Assembly (NCBI GenBank): GCA_011109175.1
Contig: RDEW01000034.1
Location: forward strand, 212,504-276,503
Origin: Dicyema japonicum
Taxonomy: Eukaryota; Dicyemida; Rhombozoa; Dicyemidae
DNA: 64,000 nt
Direction: 5' to 3'
This document shows, one piece after another, positions 10,861-22,559 of the stretch. Each line of letters opens with the position of its first letter. Positions within the stretch are counted from its first letter, which is position 1. The notes under the pieces are model-generated. The model made no database searches and was not told the DNA's origin. It was given only the letters and a program-made list of their open reading frames with translations. The translations under genes and the position numbers were made by a program.

Positions 10861-11135
10861 TCATTTATGACGTAATCTCTCCATATACCCATGATCAGGA
10901 TGACGTAAGCGTAACTAAGACTTATTATAAGGACCTAACAGACTATTAGAAATGACCTGAATCGATGTTCCTCCCGCAATGAAGCGATCTGACGAGATAG
11001 GGAGAGAGAATAGTTCTTTTTCATGCCCACTGGCACTGGGTGCCCCCAAAATAGGATAACCGCATGACAATATGCTAACATATGTGAAAAATAACATTCT
11101 AAGATCCCTTTGCTTTATGTAAGTACGTAATATTA
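10830..11135 (-). CDS. Possible host exons, unidentified
   Basis: A minus-strand frame (MLFFTYVSILSCGYPILG ... ELFSLPISSDRFIAGG) is bounded by two intron-sized GT-AG segments: 11131-11104 (28 bp) upstream and 10963-10942 (22 bp) downstream. Removing the second leads into a hydrophobic run, SLSYAYVILIMGIW, that could span a membrane. Intron size fits the host genes here, but I do not recognise the protein and chance is possible. Confidence 0.3.
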
Positions 11136-11590
11136 GCGTCGTCCCTGGACAAAATTAACTCCTTACAGGAAAGGACAAAGCTTTTATACTGAGTCAAACA
11201 AATTCTACTCTTCTAACTCCACTGTCGGAGCCGTCAATACGAAGGAATGGCCGCGGGTTACTCCGGTTCTGCAAGAACACGGAATCCACTATGTTTCTCC
11301 TTGGCGCAATCTGAAAATGTAAGACCTATACTCAGACATCAGTCCCCCATCGATTTGTTGCAAAAGGCAAAAATCCAGACACTTTCGGTAAGAGGTTGGG
11401 TCCCTCGATGAGCACAGGATGAAGATGGGGAAGTGGTAAGGGGAACCGTGATACCTTAAAATGCAACAGCTCAATACCACTACCGAAAGTCTTACAAATG
11501 TTAAATTGAAAAAATAAAAAATCAATTAGTAATATTTTTAGATTAAGAAACGTGAAATAAATTTTAGTTGTCAAAAAAATGATTTCTGTT
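11135..11590. other. No supported gene
   Basis: Short frames on both strands, none with a recognisable family. Confidence 0.4.
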
Positions 11591-11594
11591 TGTC

Positions 11595-11790
11595 AAATGC
11601 AAAACGCTTTCGTGATACACCGAGAACTATCCTCCCGGTCATTTTACGTAACGATCTGAAGGCCGTGAAAAACGATCTGGACTCGCTGAAGAACCTAGCT
11701 AAAAACAGAAGAGCTTGGAGCAACCTAACTAATTCTCTTATATTCTTTGCTGTACATGCGGGGCTATAGATATTATGGCTCTCGTAAAAG
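11595..11790 (+). mobile_element. RTE-like LINE 3-prime end
   Basis: An open stretch KRFRDTPRTILPVILRNDL, then DLDSLKNLAKNRRAW, matches the usual end of RTE-type ORF2 (GRPRTTLP..L..DL, then DLDxLRxLAxNRxxW). It ends at 11770 and resembles the ends at 20250 and 44600. Confidence 0.7.
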
Positions 11791-11799
11791 TGCTAATTA

Positions 11800-12500
11800 T
11801 AATAAAAAGCGCTTTAAGTGCGTTTCAGACATTTGTGCAATAGAGATGTCGTCACCACCTCAACTTCAATTTCTTATTGACTGCGAATAAAATCTAAGAA
11901 ACCTCTAAGAATTGAAAATTTTATTAATTTCCTTATTTTGGGAATTAACTATTAACTCCCTTGTTTCCTCCTATATATCAACAGTAATGGAATAGAGTAC
12001 GATAGACCTCGAAACGTTAACGACCATTGAAGAGAAGGTTGATTTAGTCATAACTGAGTGCGAAATTTCTATAAAAGATTTTCCATGTATGCAAATATAT
12101 GTGGACAGTCAAATAGAGGAATACATATCGTGCTTCATTCGAGGATTCATAGAAATAATATTTGCATCAAACAGGAAAATAAGAGTTTCGAAAATGAAAA
12201 TGAATTGAAAATTAGTTTATGTTTTATTTCGAATTTAGAGTTTTTTATCAAAATTATTTCGTTGGTTTTTTTTCAAAACTCTGATAAATCCCTGAGATTT
12301 AAAATTTCTCAAATCTGTTAAAATGTAATTTTTTTAATGTGAAGTATAACGAGTGTTTTTTTTTCCAAAAAAGTAATATTTGTCAAATAATGTTTTAAAG
12401 AAATGTTTTTATTGAGAGAATGAAGAAATAATGTTTTAAACGACAAAGAAAAATATCCTCAACTTTATGTTAAATAAAATATTTTATTTATACTTGTTAA
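11800..12500. other. AT-rich spacer
   Basis: Contains the inverted copy of the 5085-5130 motif at 11820-11865 and long A/T runs near 12350. The 87-codon frame at 12058 is low-complexity and not recognisable. Confidence 0.5.
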
Positions 12501-12539
12501 CAAAAAACCTTGAAATGGCGCAGTGTTATGAGTACCAGA

Positions 12540-12960
12540 CAGAATTGAGATACTTCCCTCTTGAATATCACTGCTACCTATTCCAGCTAGAAATTCAATG
12601 CACCTACGTTGTTTCTTAGCTTGACAAGTGTCGCTGTATCAATGATAACTCACTACGGAAAATCTCGCATCTCAGGCATGCGTCCAGATATAGCTTGATT
12701 GCCTGTCCAGAGGGATGTTCAGCAGACCTCGGCATCGTAGGAAGTCTCGGTGGCGTTCCGTAAGGTTTTCCATGATTGGAGGACGTTTAGTGTTATCCGT
12801 AGTAACTTTTTCGAAGATCTAGATAGTATTCTGATACATCGGTTTTGTAACACTTCCAGCTTGCTATGTGCCGATAGTGATTGCGAGGCAATACATGAAG
12901 AACAGTCATACTCGATAATCGGTAGAAAAATTTTTTTACATAGAAGTTCCAACGATGGGA
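12540..12960 (-). mobile_element. Jockey-like LINE C-terminal fragment
   Basis: The minus strand reads LLCKKIFLPIIEYDCSSCI, then LEVLQNRCIRILSR, the segment after the RT in jockey-type LINEs (P.xEYxxxxW, LExxQNRxLR). No RT core is present. Confidence 0.6.
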
Positions 12961-13350
12961 GAAAAGTTACATGAGATTGTCTAAAAGCCTGAAGAAATCC
13001 AATTTTCTTTTAGATCTTCGATAATTATTGTAATTAATTTTTTTATATTTTAATTAATTAAAAAAAATAACATTTTTTTTAATTTGAAAAATACCGGGTA
13101 AATAATTTGTTAAGTAGTTGAAAGCTCATTACCAGAAGTTAGAATTACACATATTAGAATATCCCTGATTGTATTAGTAACATTAATATTTAGGTAAACC
13201 TCCTTAAGCATTGATTGAATTATTGGATAAAAAGAATGCTGAATCAATTGATGATCTATTTTTTTCGTTATATAATGAAAATATATGAAAGGAATAATGA
13301 ATTGTTCACATTGGTTTAACACTGGTGGCTACACTTGTGGTGCCACTGGT
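12960..13350. other. No gene seen
   Basis: AT-rich spacer with runs of A and T; nothing recognised. Confidence 0.5.
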
Positions 13351-13356
13351 GAATAA

Positions 13357-13920
13357 GTGGTGCCATTGGTGCTAAAAGACGAAGAAATATACTACGAGTT
13401 TGAGAAACATACTTCAGGCCTAAATGGAGATGTGTTGAAAGATGCCTTGTTTGTTCTGATTCACATAGAAGATCGCAGTGTCCGGTTACGAACAATAATA
13501 AGTCCTTTGAATTGTGTTCATCCATCGACTTTGCCAATTATGGAAGATGTCCCAAGGCTGTTGAAGCTAACATTGCGAAGAAAAACAAAATTGACCAAAA
13601 AGGAAAGAATCGAATGGAAAAATTTATTTCTAAAACGAGAAAATGCCCATAATGGAGAAAGGTGATTGTTTCAATAGGAAACGAATAAGAAATTAAAACT
13701 GGCTGGAATAGGACATATATAGAAGCTTCAATACAGAGAAGAGAGGCCAGCCACCGAAAAAAGAAAAAAAAACCAGAAGTAGTCAGGATAACCCTGATTA
13801 ATGCCCGTTCTCTTTGGAAACGGGCCTCAGTGCTGGTTGCTATAGCCAGCACGATCCAGATGGGAAGTTCTAATTATTAATGAAACTAAATTGAAGCACA
13901 TGGATTGGATTTAGCATCTG
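13357..13920 (+). mobile_element. LINE 5-prime region with AP-endonuclease start
   Basis: A 102-codon frame of unknown character (13357-13665), Lys-rich near its end, is followed by VRITLINARSLWKRASVL (13785-13835) and, after a shift, INETKLKHMDWI. NARSL and INETK are the first conserved strands of an AP-type endonuclease (jockey/CR1 LINE). It stops where the SCC2 gene begins. The first frame could instead be host sequence. Confidence 0.45.
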
Positions 13921-13923
13921 AAA

Positions 13924-16900
13924 TTGATGACGAATACGAAAGAAAAACGAGAAGAATTGGTGATTTATTACATTGCTTGTGGAAACTCGCATTGTAATTG
14001 GGGCTTTTTACGGAGAAGAGACATACGGTGTCTCATGAGAGTGCCCGATATAGACGACCCCAAATCTTGGCTTTCCTCTTTAGTTAATGGCTCTTATTTT
14101 GTTTAGTTAGTTGGGGTTTTGCGAATAAATTATGTTATGAATGATAACACAGATAATGATACTTTTGTAAGTCCTTTAAATCAAATATTTCTCCATGGAG
14201 TGGAGAAAAGGTTAAGGGAGGTAATTTTAATATATTTGAACGCAGATACCAATGGAGATTATAATGCCAGTTATACATCGCTTGGGAGTATATTAATGAT
14301 GATAACAATGGATGCGTGTGTGCCTAATGTGTTTGAATACTACTACTGCTGACGGAATTTCGCCTGAGGTAAGACATGAGGTGTTGGTATGTTGTCTACT
14401 CTCATTTCTCAAAAAATAAAAGCAATTATATGTCTTTGTTCGAATTATGTATGTTTTATTACGATTTCTAGCATAAATGTCATTAACTTTTTTGATTGAC
14501 TATGTGGCTGTGTGTGGTCATTCTTTACATGTGGAAGTGCAATTGAGTGCGATGGAAGTAATTGTGGTCATTTATTCGATAAATGATGTATCTTCTCTAC
14601 TCAGCAGGATATTGAGTCTGGTCTCAGTACACTTACTTGTCAGAGAGATTTCAAATTTTTTGGAGGGATGCCATTGAAATGATATATGCTTTGTTATTCA
14701 GATATTCAGTCTCAATTGTCATTGATCATACCTTCAATTTGTTGTGCTTTAAATGTACTGCTGTATAATTTTAAGCCACTATTAAGCTCTATTTTCTATA
14801 ACTGGACATTTGACTTAATAACAGCCAGTTTCAAATCAGAATGGTCTGTATCAGAATTATTACTATGACTTGTTCTTTTCCATTTTTTTTAGTTGTTTTT
14901 TTGTATTTTAGGTGACATTGTCTGTAAATTATAATTGCAAATTAGACTTCACTCACATGACTGTTTGATTATGAGCATACAAAGAATGGATCCTCACACT
15001 TCATTAAATGATGTTGTTATTGACCTAATCATTAGGATTACTTCATTCTCTACTACAAAGTTTAGGATTATCTTTAAGGACAGGTTCGGTTTATCCATCA
15101 TTACAGCCCGTCTGGAACTTTATGGTTAACAAAAATTATACATCATCTCACTAAATCGAAATCTACTCAACGACTGCAAGAATTTAACGCATCATTACAA
15201 CTGCATCGTTCACCGGTGGACTATCATAATTTTTGTCAGGCAATGTTCTTCGTTAATCTCAATTGCCCGTTCACAGTTAGGTAGATTTTTATCATTAGTA
15301 GTAGGTTCAGAATTGAGTCTCTGATCAAAATGCCCACATCGGGACAAATGCACTAGATATATGAGTTGCGTTGTAAAATATATCACTCAATTTCAAAAAA
15401 GATATTCAAAACGCACTAGGGAGCTTACTGCTCGATTCCTCAGCGACTGTACGTGAATGTGTAGTTAAGTTGATCGGAAAATCATAAGAATTAAACCTTC
15501 GCTTATTGCCTCATATTATGATGTGTGGAAGGTCATAGTTTTATTTTTAAATATATTTTAGTATCGTAGTACTATTGTACAAAAGGAAGGTAGTAAAACA
15601 ATTTATTATCACCAAAAATACACTGTAAATCACCCAATAGTAACAAATATGTGTGTCCATAATGATGAGGATTTCGGTTAGGTAGCAAATATGGATTATA
15701 ACAGAAATTGGTGGTTATTTTTGGGAGTAAAATGAAGAATGGTTGTGATTTTAGATATTTAGATGTCCTTCTATCTTCTGATTTGTTGGAGACATATCTG
15801 AGAAGTGTAAGTCTTCTTGTTATGGTAGGTGTTGAATCAGACTTGTGTGGCATAACTAATGGTAGACTTTATTATCAGCAATCTTGTATGTGCAAATATA
15901 TCAGTCTACTTTCAAACACTTGAGGTTATATCAGAATATATCCTACTACTTTGTGAGACAATTATAGGCATTATCAGAGTATTGTTATACAGAACACACT
16001 GGAAATTGATTAGGATAGTACAATAGTTGTGGTTGAAAACCCAAATTATGATATGCTAACACATTTGGAAAGGCAGGTGGTGTTTATATATTGTTGGATT
16101 GTTTTGCAGACATTTTGATATACCTGCAGTGATATGAATGTATTTATGTGATTTATTTACAAGCTGAGGATGAAACTCTGCGAGGGATTGTCGGTACTAT
16201 TGGTTGGTTTGCCCTTGTATTTAGGTCTACTGACTCTTCGATGGCCCAAACTTATCCTGTGTGATAAAATGAGAAAACTTTACCTGGATATATTCAATCA
16301 GAAAATGAAAGCATGTGAGTTCTGGTTTTTGCTTTTACACAATATTATGTTTTAGATAATATTGAATCGTTTATAACTTAAAAGAATGTGTACAATTTTT
16401 TAGTTAGCGTAGAAATGAAAGCAAAGCGGCACAAATGTACAGTAATTGAGTGCTCAGTAAAAAACTACCCTTATAAGAATTTCAATTAATGTACTGTTCA
16501 AAGTTACCCATAATGAAGTAGTCTAACCATATTCATTTGAACCTCACTTGATTTACCTTAACACCGATGAGGATGACTGCATCTCTAAAAAGACGATTAA
16601 TGCCAATAAGAGAAAACACTTTGATAAATGTTATATTGATGCTTATTTTAGGTTATTGCAACTGGAGGACTCAATCTTTGTTATGAACACGCACGATCTA
16701 GAAAAGTCAAAGAATGTGTTTCTGTCTTGGTGTATATTTATACCCATTTCAACAGAACATGTGATAGTTTATTTATTGATAATATTCTGTGTTTGCTCGA
16801 CGATCATTTCTTCATCGATGATAATCTTGTTCACTTGTATTATTATTATTATTACCCCAGGATCACTGGTCAAAGAGAAAGAAATAAAAGTTCTCATCTA

Positions 16901-17680
16901 ACTAAGTGATCCCAGCCGACAAAGGTGAGGACGAGTCCGGCGGGTCGAGAATCCTGAACAGCTCTTCTCATAACTTGTATTACACCACCGTTGATCATAC
17001 GATGCATGTTATTCACTAAATTGATCTCATTTTTTGAGTTTTTGAGCCATCGCTTGAGGAATCATTATTGAAGTATTGATATTTGTTATTCTAGAAATTC
17101 TCAAAATATTCCATAAATTCATTGTCTTTTGAATATTTTTACAATTCTCAGTCATTTATACTTCTCGTAGAAATGAGAGAGTGGCTAAATAAGCTTTGAA
17201 TTTCTGAGAAGTTGCTGAATATTTTAGTAAAATTAGCATGTACACCCACGTTGATATGGAAATTGATAAAACAGGTTAAACATATTTATAGGTGGAAGCA
17301 GAAAAATGTGACAATTACGACCTCCTTACAAGTGTGCTTTTGCTTTTCTACGACTGTCAAGTAAAGATTAACTCACTGGTTGGGTTGTGATGGAGTTCTC
17401 TCTAAGTCCTTCAAAAACAATATCGATAAACTATCTGTTAGGAGCAACAAGAACATACATCCAGTCAGTTGTATTGAAAAGGGCTGTTAATAACCTGAAA
17501 TCTTCTTTAAATGCTGTCACGGTAAAGAACAAAAGACGCTGTGAAATGATCTCACAAATAGGGAATCCACCCTAAATTGTTGTCACAAGATGGGGAAGCT
17601 GGCTAAAAGTATTCAAAAATTAGTCCCAGAATTTTCCAGAAATTATTAAAATTGTTTCTGAATTTGAAAGAGATGGAGTT
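13924..17680 (+). CDS. NIPBL: Nipped-B/SCC2 cohesin-loading factor, multi-exon, several frame breaks
   Basis: SCC2 (with MAU2) loads cohesin onto chromatin in the nucleus. Exons in order match the HEAT-repeat half: SPEVRHEVLV (14360), VEVQLSAMEVIVVIYS (14530), KSEWSVSELLL (14830), SPVDYHNFCQAM (15215), DSSATVRECVVKLIG (15435; human VREAAVELLG), PSLIASYYDVW (15505; human PQLAEQYYDML), a TDFIISNLV helix (15865), IVGLFCRHFDIPAV (16090; human TVGALCRHFDFDLE), DETLRGIVGTIGW, KLYLDIF, NILCLLDDHF (16785) and a C-terminal YDLLTSVLLLF (17305). Introns found: 14083-14106 (24 bp), 14221-14245 (25), 14621-14645 (25), 15084-15106 (23), 15281-15301 (21, or 18), 15532-15561 (30), 15807-15828 (22), 15845-15865 (21). 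A few junctions, near 14300, 14760, 14890, 15350 and 16130, do not resolve cleanly. Start and exact end are uncertain; the long disordered N-terminus of vertebrate NIPBL is not seen. Confidence 0.8.
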
Positions 17681-17689
17681 TTAATCAAA

Positions 17690-18030
17690 AATGTTTCGAT
17701 TTTAATTATTTTAGGCCAGAAAACTCAGTTAATTATTCAATTGAAAAATCTTATGAAGATCTGAACAGCATAGAATTTTCATCAGATCGGTGCAATATAA
17801 AAAATTATATTTCAAAAAAACTTAAAAAATCTGGGATAGTAAGTATTCTTGATTTTTCTTTTTTAATTTTTTCGCCAGAAATATACTCGTACCTTCAAAA
17901 TCGTTGCCGAAGCTCAGCCTCAGTTGAATGGGCGATATCTCCTTTGACGAAAATTCTTACTAAAAATCGAAACTTTAAACCTGAAAATGTTCAGGAAAAT
18001 TTAATTTCGCATTACACTAATTGATTTCGT
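17690..18030 (+). CDS. Unidentified exons, perhaps end of the SCC2 gene
   Basis: A frame (NSVNYSIEKSYEDLNSIEF and on) continues to a GTAAGT..CGCCAG segment of 40 bp (17837-17876), after which another frame (KYTRTFKIVAEAQPQL) runs on to a TGA near 17955. The splice sites are good, and the intron is a little longer than others here. It could be the last exons of the cohesin loader or a separate small gene. No family is recognised. Confidence 0.35.
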
Positions 18031-18034
18031 GTAT

Positions 18035-18450
18035 TTTTTATAATGCAATTTTTTACAATTAAAAAAATTATGAAATTTTTATTTTTAAAATTCCAATTTC
18101 TGGTTTCCTGATAATTAGGCTTAAATACATATTCTATATGACGGGAAAAGCATCAAAAACAATTTTTAAAAAACGTACTATTTAATTTTCCTAATATACG
18201 CCCGTTTTTATGAACATTTGACAGAGTTTCTGTCTCGTAAAAATCAGCATGTTATTATGAGAGGCCTAAGAAGAAATCCATTCATAACAACATTAAAAGA
18301 TACAGGATACCGAGGTCATCAACGCAGTCATCCACATTTTTTTTGAGTCAACTTCAATGAGTCTGATTTCACTCTTACTTCGCTCTCTGTTGAAGCGCTT
18401 AATTCATTCCAACGACGTGTACTTAACTTCCAGATGAGCTACAAGTAAAT
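18035..18450. other. No gene seen
   Basis: AT-rich spacer without a supported feature. Confidence 0.5.
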
Positions 18451-18454
18451 TAAG

Positions 18455-18655
18455 CATCATGGAAATGAATCAACTTCATCCAATTCAATCCCTATTAGTT
18501 GCCTCAGCCAAACCGATTCCGCATGTCTTTCTTACGATTGGCCAATTTCCCCCAGATTCCTTCAGGAAAGAAACGGTGATACTTCCTGTAGCAGCAGACG
18601 TTTCGATTGCCACCGGTACAAAACGAAAGCGGTCCTCATTTCGTTATATTTTTTA
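18455..18655 (-). mobile_element. REL-LINE 3-prime end
   Basis: On the minus strand RFRFVPVAIETSAATG and then LANRKKDMRNRFG show the post-nuclease tail of the REL-LINE. Its last ~70 bp resemble 215-290. The final ISxAIxRGN block is missing. Confidence 0.7.
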
Positions 18656-18800
18656 ATGATAAATTTTGACTTTCTCTTCGACTTTATTCCCTTTAATGTA
18701 TTTTTCGTCCTTAATTGTTCGTGTTTTTTAAACATTTTCTATTACTGATATCTTAAACATTTCTATTACTTATCAAATAAAAATATAATGAATGACTAAG

Positions 18801-18930
18801 TTGAAATCAGAGTTGACTCCTTTATCAAAACGGACATAATTGTTGAGCATAACAAGGCAGACTTGTTCGTTTTTGATAAAAGGAGAAACAAAATCTGGTC
18901 GAAAAATCTGAGAACTAAAAATAATTAGTT
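18801..18930 (+). mobile_element. Clade C LINE C-terminal fragment
   Basis: EIRVDSFIKTDIIVEHNKAD, then LFVFDKRRNKIW, is the block after the RT in this LINE (D..V..NKPDIVVxDK). It closely resembles 35930-36080. It stops about 10 bp before tRNA-Leu. Confidence 0.65.
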
Positions 18931-18935
18931 ATATT

Positions 18936-19017
18936 GCCAACATGGCCGAGCGGTCTAAGGCGGCAGCTTTAGGTGCTGTTATCTCCGGATGCGTGGGTTC
19001 GAATCCCACTGTTGGTA
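18936..19017 (+). tRNA. trnL-UAG: tRNA-Leu (anticodon UAG)
   Basis: A complete 82-nt cloverleaf. The acceptor stem pairs GCCAACA with TGTTGGT (first pair G-U), with A as discriminator. The D arm holds box A (TGGCCGAGCGG). Anticodon stem GCAGC/GCTGT encloses loop TTTAGGT, anticodon TAG at 18970-18972, reading CUA. There is a long variable arm (ATC/GAT), as in class II leucine tRNAs, and a T arm GTGGG-TTCGAAT-CCCAC. There is no intron and no encoded CCA. A run of seven T at 19022-19028 is the expected Pol III terminator. Confidence 0.97.
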
Positions 19018-19021
19018 TTAG

Positions 19022-19028
19022 TTTTTTT
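19022..19028 (+). terminator. Pol III oligo-T terminator of tRNA-Leu
   Basis: Seven consecutive T start five bases after the tRNA 3-prime end, the normal stop signal for RNA polymerase III. Confidence 0.85.
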
Positions 19029-19039
19029 CTATTTCCTGT

Positions 19040-20025
19040 TTATTTCTTACCCTTCTGGAACACAATACGCTACGAAGTGGGATATCGTCTAGAGTTCATT
19101 GATTTATAAGACCTGTTCATCCGTTTTCTTGCCGGAGTTTTGAAGCGCTCTCTTTAGTTTGCTGATTTTCGTCAATCTGGAATGAATGTCCTCTAGCTTT
19201 GAGAAGGGAAGCGCCCATACAGGAGTAACATACATCCCCCTCTCTCTGGAAAATAACGTTATTTAGGATGTGGACTGTACCGAAACCTTTTTCCAGTTGA
19301 AAATTCATTATTCCTTTTGAAAGCTTGGACTTTCGAGAATTTGAAAGTAAGAAAAATATGATATCCTCTCCACCATATTTCTTTTACGGTCGGGTCTTTT
19401 TTCTAAGATCACTTGTTTATTGTGAGTAAGGGAAACAGCAATTCTACACCATCTGCTGGAAAATAAATCGGAATATCAAACTGTTTTTTTGCCAGAAATT
19501 TCTGCCGGCAAGGGAGAGAAGGTAGGTCTTTTGTCTACAATTATATGTAGTTTTCTCATCTAGATGACCGGCATGAAAATTTAGGCACAAGAATTGCTTG
19601 TTTGCCGATCATAAGAAGCAATCATTATAGTAGGCTACTAATCTGTAACATTTTATATATTTTATAATAATAATTTATTTACTTTTTTAAATAAAAAAAT
19701 ATTTAAAAAACTTTTAAATCCCCTTGTGTGTTAATCACGTAATGCATAAAAATTGTTAAATAATGCCCGTACCATTTGGTTAATTTGAATGTCAATTATT
19801 TGGTGATTTAATAGGTAATATTAATTTTTATTGATTTTTATTTTTTAATTTTTCGAGTTTTTAAATAAAATACTAGCGTGGGATCAAATATCATCATTCA
19901 CTATGTTGCAACGTTCAATTAAATTGACATTGAAAAGATTAACTCTATTAGAAAATATCCTGATGAATTTTATATCAACTCACAAGGAAATCTTTTTTGG
20001 AATTTATGTGGGACATTTGTAACTC
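19040..20025. other. No supported gene
   Basis: Short frames on both strands and an AT-rich block near 19650-19850. The 63-codon minus frame at 19117 is not recognisable. Confidence 0.5.
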
Positions 20026-20029
20026 TGGA

Positions 20030-20400
20030 ACAACTTGACTTTTTCACAGAGGCCAACTAAGAAAACTCCTAAGGAAATCTCAAACAATAAATTGACAATA
20101 AGTCTAAACGTACTTGAAGCAGGCTGGCGTTTTTTTGGACATATTCTACGGATGGATGAACAGACACCATGCAATGCTGCCATGGAAGAATTTTTCGGCC
20201 ATACTGTATCTCCTGCATTCAGAGATGTCCAAGAAATTGTCTTTCAAGGACACTCGCGGACGATAACGCAATGATCGGGAGCCAACTGATGGATGCGGAC
20301 GATCTGGACGAAGTCAGGAAACGAGCACGACAACGGAAAGGATAATCGAAAACATGGCACAAGTGAAACCATAAACAGTTTTTACAGGTAACGCGAATGT
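20030..20400 (+). mobile_element. RTE-like LINE 3-prime end
   Basis: WRFFGHILRMDEQTPCNAAM, then after shifts RPRNCLSRTLADD and DADDLDEVRKRARQRKG, give the classic RTE ORF2 end (WxxFGHxLR.....NxAM, GRPRxTLP, DLDxLRxxAxxR). It ends in GGCACAAGTGAAACC, like the copies at 2620 and 44770. Frameshifts are near 20205 and 20265. Confidence 0.8.
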
Positions 20401-20404
20401 GCTT

Positions 20405-21120
20405 TAACTAACAAACATTTGTAACTGCAAAAAAACAATTTTTATTGATCACGTAGATCGTCTATGAAGCATATAAAATACAGGTTTATTATTTTTATTA
20501 CTATTTTATAGGTTTCAATAATATAAAACCCATTGACTTTCTCTTCCCATCTGCCGACAAATGGGACGATAATTCACTAAGGCTTTTGTCGAATCCCATA
20601 TTCCCTTGCATAAATTTAACAGTAAAAGCATACGAGACTTGTTTGAGAGAATTAAACATAATTTTCCTTCTACTTACGCATGCCGAAAAATTGTAGAAAA
20701 TTAGGCCAGAAGCAGCTTTACAGGTTTTATTTTCATTCATTATAAAACAGAGAATTTTTTTTGATTGATGAATCTGATATCCGAGGACAGAAATATGTCA
20801 ATACACTTATTGGAAGAATTTCTGATCCCTAAAAAATATTTTTAGTATCTTGACGTCATTGTCTTCTGAGGCTAACTCTTCAATTATGTCAGATAATTGA
20901 CGATGTTCTAAGGAATTTTGCGATAGATCGCGTAGACGCTATAGAACACATTCAGAAATTGGATTTCGGGGACGATTTATGTGGAATCAGGAAGTATTGG
21001 AATCATGATTATATGGCAATCAAGTACTTTCTATCACAAAAATGGAAAAACAACATATTTCTCCATATGTAAATTGAATTATATTTTTCTGTATTTTAAT
21101 AAAGATTTTGATTAGTTTTT
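20405..21120. other. No supported gene
   Basis: AT-rich; a 79-codon minus-strand frame at 20501-20740 is not recognised. Confidence 0.45.
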
Positions 21121-21124
21121 TTCA

Positions 21125-22015
21125 ATACAGCCAGATCCTCTCCCGTGGCTTACACCTTTTTGAGGCGAGTTTGCTTCCAATGCTGTAGAGAAAGGCGTCC
21201 GTCTTCGCTTTCATGGTTCCAGTTGTCTCCACAGCAATGGGGTGAAATGATATTGGTCTCAGAGGGATTTGTATTTACGGATCTTCTTGGCCTTCGGCTG
21301 GTCGATTGCGGAGAGTGTGTCGCCGTCAGCTATCTGGCCCCTGAGAAGGTGTCCACACACGTTACGTCCAGACGAGTGAATTCCGTAGGAGTATGGGAAC
21401 AGTGTCATGTCATCCGGCCTCTTCTCGTCACCTCTTTCTAAGCCCAAAGGTTCCAATTGGGCCTTAAATACTGCGGCCTTGAGGACTCGAAAAGTGATAT
21501 CATTGAGGGCTGCGTGGCGCGAGACTCGACAAGCACTTCGTCGGCAAGAGAGTAGATGTAAGCCCCTAGTATCAACGTTCTCGCCGCAACGGCATTTGTG
21601 TCTCTGGCATATGTCCAGTCCTAGGCGCAATGCCACCCCGATCCTCAGGCTGTTTTCGTCAAAGAGGGTCCTCAAATGTGGGTACGGTAGGGGCTCGAGC
21701 CAGACTCCATTTCCGCGATGTGTGGCCGACTTAATGCTTGCTAGTCGGTGTTGGTTGGCGCTTTTCTTCGCAGCCTCCAGAGTGCTGGTACATGCAATCG
21801 AGTCCCAACTCTTCTGGCAAGCAAAGTTCGACAGGAATTCCAAGCCCAACTTTCCCCACAACTTGCTAACTCTATCAAGCTCCGAGTCCAAGGTATGTCC
21901 GGTTGCGTTACGCAGGACTACTTGGACCAAGCGAATGCAGCTCGCAAGGATGAAAGAAAGCAAGCAGGGCGGCTCAAGGGGGGATCTTAACCCAATCGAA
22001 AATGGAAATACATTA
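21125..22015 (-). mobile_element. REL-LINE, C-terminal half, best-preserved frame
   Basis: A 234-codon minus-strand frame (21963-21259) carries the post-RT linker, LFDENSLRIGVALRLG, CQRHKCRCGENV (Cys/His pair), RGLHLLSCRRSA, SRHAALNDI and the nuclease core RGDEKRPDDMTLFPY; the core PDG reads PDD here. The WDATC step is degraded. After a shift near 21255 the frame resumes as FHPIAVETTGTMKAK and ends KPRERIWL at about 21130. Upstream, near 21990, PACFLSS is the usual LPAFLSS. No RT core is present. Confidence 0.85.
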
Positions 22016-22019
22016 TTGA

Positions 22020-22550
22020 GAAGAAAAAAGACACATGTGGAACCAAAGAGTTTTTTTCTACATTAAAAAAAATTATTTGTTTAAGAAATTTATCATTAAG
22101 TCAAAAAAAATTTTGAAATTTTAAAGTCAATAAAGTCAATTTTTTAAATCAAAATTTCCGATTTATAAGTCAAAATAAAAATCGCCTACTTATAACTTAA
22201 TTGAACCGGACAGCAAATAGATAGGATATGATCTCATAAAAATTATTACAGAATTGGAGAAGAGCTAAATGGCGGAATAATACGGAATTGGGAACCGAAC
22301 GTCAACATCTAAATTGATTTTTTCGCTGAGTTTGAGTTGACAGAAACATAAACACAATAAATTCGACGCAAAATTAATGAGAATACTATTTTTCGTCCCC
22401 CAAAAACAGAAAAAGGAAATTTTTTATTATAATTAATCAGTTAAAAGAGCACTAAACCTAGGGTTCACGAATTGTAAGACTGCTACTTCTAATAGTAGCA
22501 ATCGCGAAGCCATTTAGTCATTCTTTGATTTTTTGTGACCAATTGGATCA
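22020..22550. other. No gene seen
   Basis: AT-rich spacer. Confidence 0.5.
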
Positions 22551-22559
22551 TCAGACGGA

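Noticed and set aside
14107..14889. A 260-codon frame free of TAA/TAG but holding about eight TGA codons, suggesting TGA read as Trp
   Set aside because: Splicing out 23-25 bp introns gives conserved SCC2 segments in other frames using standard stops, so no code change is needed.
15276..15298. Alternative 23-bp intron GTTAGG..ATTAG in SCC2
   Set aside because: It would place TAG stops directly after the junction; the 21- or 18-bp choice keeps the frame.
13924..16909. Mitochondrial or virus-like origin for the AT-rich frames
   Set aside because: VREC, CRHFDIP and YYDVW blocks in the right order identify the cohesin loader.
21407..22066. 219-codon plus-strand frame
   Set aside because: Lies entirely opposite the better REL-LINE frame on the minus strand, where KRPD and LSCRRSA are clear.
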